Below are positions 63,590 to 64,000 of a DNA stretch of 64,000 nt, piece by piece. The stretch's first letter is position 1, and every line of letters starts with the position of its first letter. Under the pieces are notes generated by a model. It was given only the letters and a program-made list of their open reading frames with translations, had not been told where the DNA came from and ran no database searches. The position numbers and the translations under genes were made by a program. The stretch spans positions 62,001-126,000 of the forward strand of contig NZ_JAVALS010000001.1 in NCBI RefSeq assembly GCF_030731045.1, read 5' to 3'. Source of the DNA: Arthrobacter horti. Its GTDB lineage: Bacteria; Actinomycetota; Actinomycetes; Actinomycetales; Micrococcaceae.

Positions 63590-64000
63590 TTACGCTTGAC
63601 GCTCCTTGGACGCGGCCCGCTGCTGGTGGGCCATCGACTTGAACTGGGCCAGACGTTCCGCCCGGAGGCGGGCATCCGTTCGTGCCGCCAGCCGGTCCGC
63701 TTCCCGCCGCAGCTTCCGGTAGCTGTCCAGCCGCCGTTCGGTGATCCATCCGGCGCTGATCGCGGAACGGACCGCGCACCCCGGCTCCCGGTCGTGGGCG
63801 CAATCGGAGAAGCGGCACTGCTCCGCAAGTTCCTCCAGATCGGAGAACGTCTCGCCCACGGCCACCTCCGAGCGGGTCACCCCGACGGAGCGGAGCCCGG
63901 GTGTGTCCAGCAGGACGCCGCCGCCAGGGACCGGGAGGAGCTCCCGCCAGGCCGTGGTGTGCCGGCCCTTGCCGTCCACGGCCCGGACTTCACCCGTGGC
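63590..64000 (-). CDS. rsgA: ribosome small subunit-dependent GTPase A, C-terminal part (truncated by window edge)
   Basis: The frame stays open to base 64000, so the N-terminal OB-fold and the G1 loop lie outside. The visible 136 residues contain GEVRAVDGKGRHTT (switch region of the circularly permuted GTPase), GGVLLDTPGLRSVG (G3, DTPG) and the zinc-binding C-terminal CRFSDCAHDREPGCAV (Cys-x5-Cys-x-His-x5-Cys). It is a 30S assembly factor. The C-terminal tail is basic and helical. Confidence 0.92.
   Translation of the reverse strand, partial: ATGEVRAVDGKGRHTTAWRELLPVPGGGVLLDTPGLRSVGVTRSEVAVGETFSDLEELAEQCRFSDCAHDREPGCAVRSAISAGWITERRLDSYRKLRREADRLAARTDARLRAERLAQFKSMAHQQRAASKERQA

Noticed and set aside
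63178-63828. 216-codon minus-strand frame spanning the gap and the rsgA end
   Set aside because: It overlaps rsgA out of frame, is Arg/Ser-rich and shows no family motif.

Overview
The window is chromosomal DNA of a high-GC actinobacterium. Four things point to a member of the Micrococcaceae close to Arthrobacter: soxBDAG-type heterotetrameric sarcosine oxidase genes, MptB-type lipomannan mannosyltransferases, a mycothiol-dependent Rv2466c-family protein, and many start codons placed 6-7 bases after a TANNNT -10 box (leaderless mRNAs). There is no prophage, insertion sequence or CRISPR array. The only mobile-DNA hint is a recombinase-like helix-turn-helix fragment near the left edge. The genus assignment is inference.

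Left part (1-16.8 kb). After a truncated VOC protein and an S53 peptidase comes a one-carbon/sarcosine module. It holds a 91-aa unknown protein and an FdhF/YdeP-like molybdoenzyme; a GntR/FCD regulator; glyA-soxBDAG-purU-HAD in one overlapping run; and a translationally coupled aminotransferase and hydroxyacid dehydrogenase. The same palindrome (CTGATATATCAG or a close variant) lies just upstream of the -10 box of all three plus-strand units. I read this as one regulon controlled by the local GntR protein. Sarcosine is demethylated to glycine plus 5,10-methylene-THF, GlyA joins these to serine, PurU releases formate from formyl-THF, and the molybdoenzyme may oxidise that formate. The aminotransferase and reductase could handle serine/glyoxylate carbon.

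Middle part (16.8-33.4 kb). This holds an FMN reductase with an LLM monooxygenase (CE1759/CE1758 type), a GlsB-type membrane protein, a second GntR regulator divergent from gnd, a Tat-exported purple acid phosphatase, cysE-cysK, msrA, a Nif3-like protein with a coiled-coil protein, yaaA, RNase P RNA, a long-form GAPDH, a membrane-anchored HNH nuclease, peptide deformylase and tRNA-His. Two leader regions stand out: a 37-codon ORF containing a hairpin and T7 tract that overlaps the GAPDH start, and two 7-codon mini-ORFs chained by ATGA overlaps into the nuclease gene.

Right part (33.4-64 kb). After orn comes an envelope glycosylation cluster of two mptB-like genes flanking two overlapping GT-C (GT87-like) genes. 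Mostly housekeeping genes follow: MFS transporter, quinone-oxidoreductase-like protein, ssb-like, ettA, tesB, thioesterase, truncated haemoglobin with MscS, pepN, rpiB and two Fpg/Nei glycosylases. The protein quality-control block tig-clpP1-clpP2-clpX has a ClgR-like box upstream of clpP1. tRNA-Arg, tRNA-Gly and tRNA-Pro also lie here. A possible structured small RNA precedes the truncated rsgA at the right edge.
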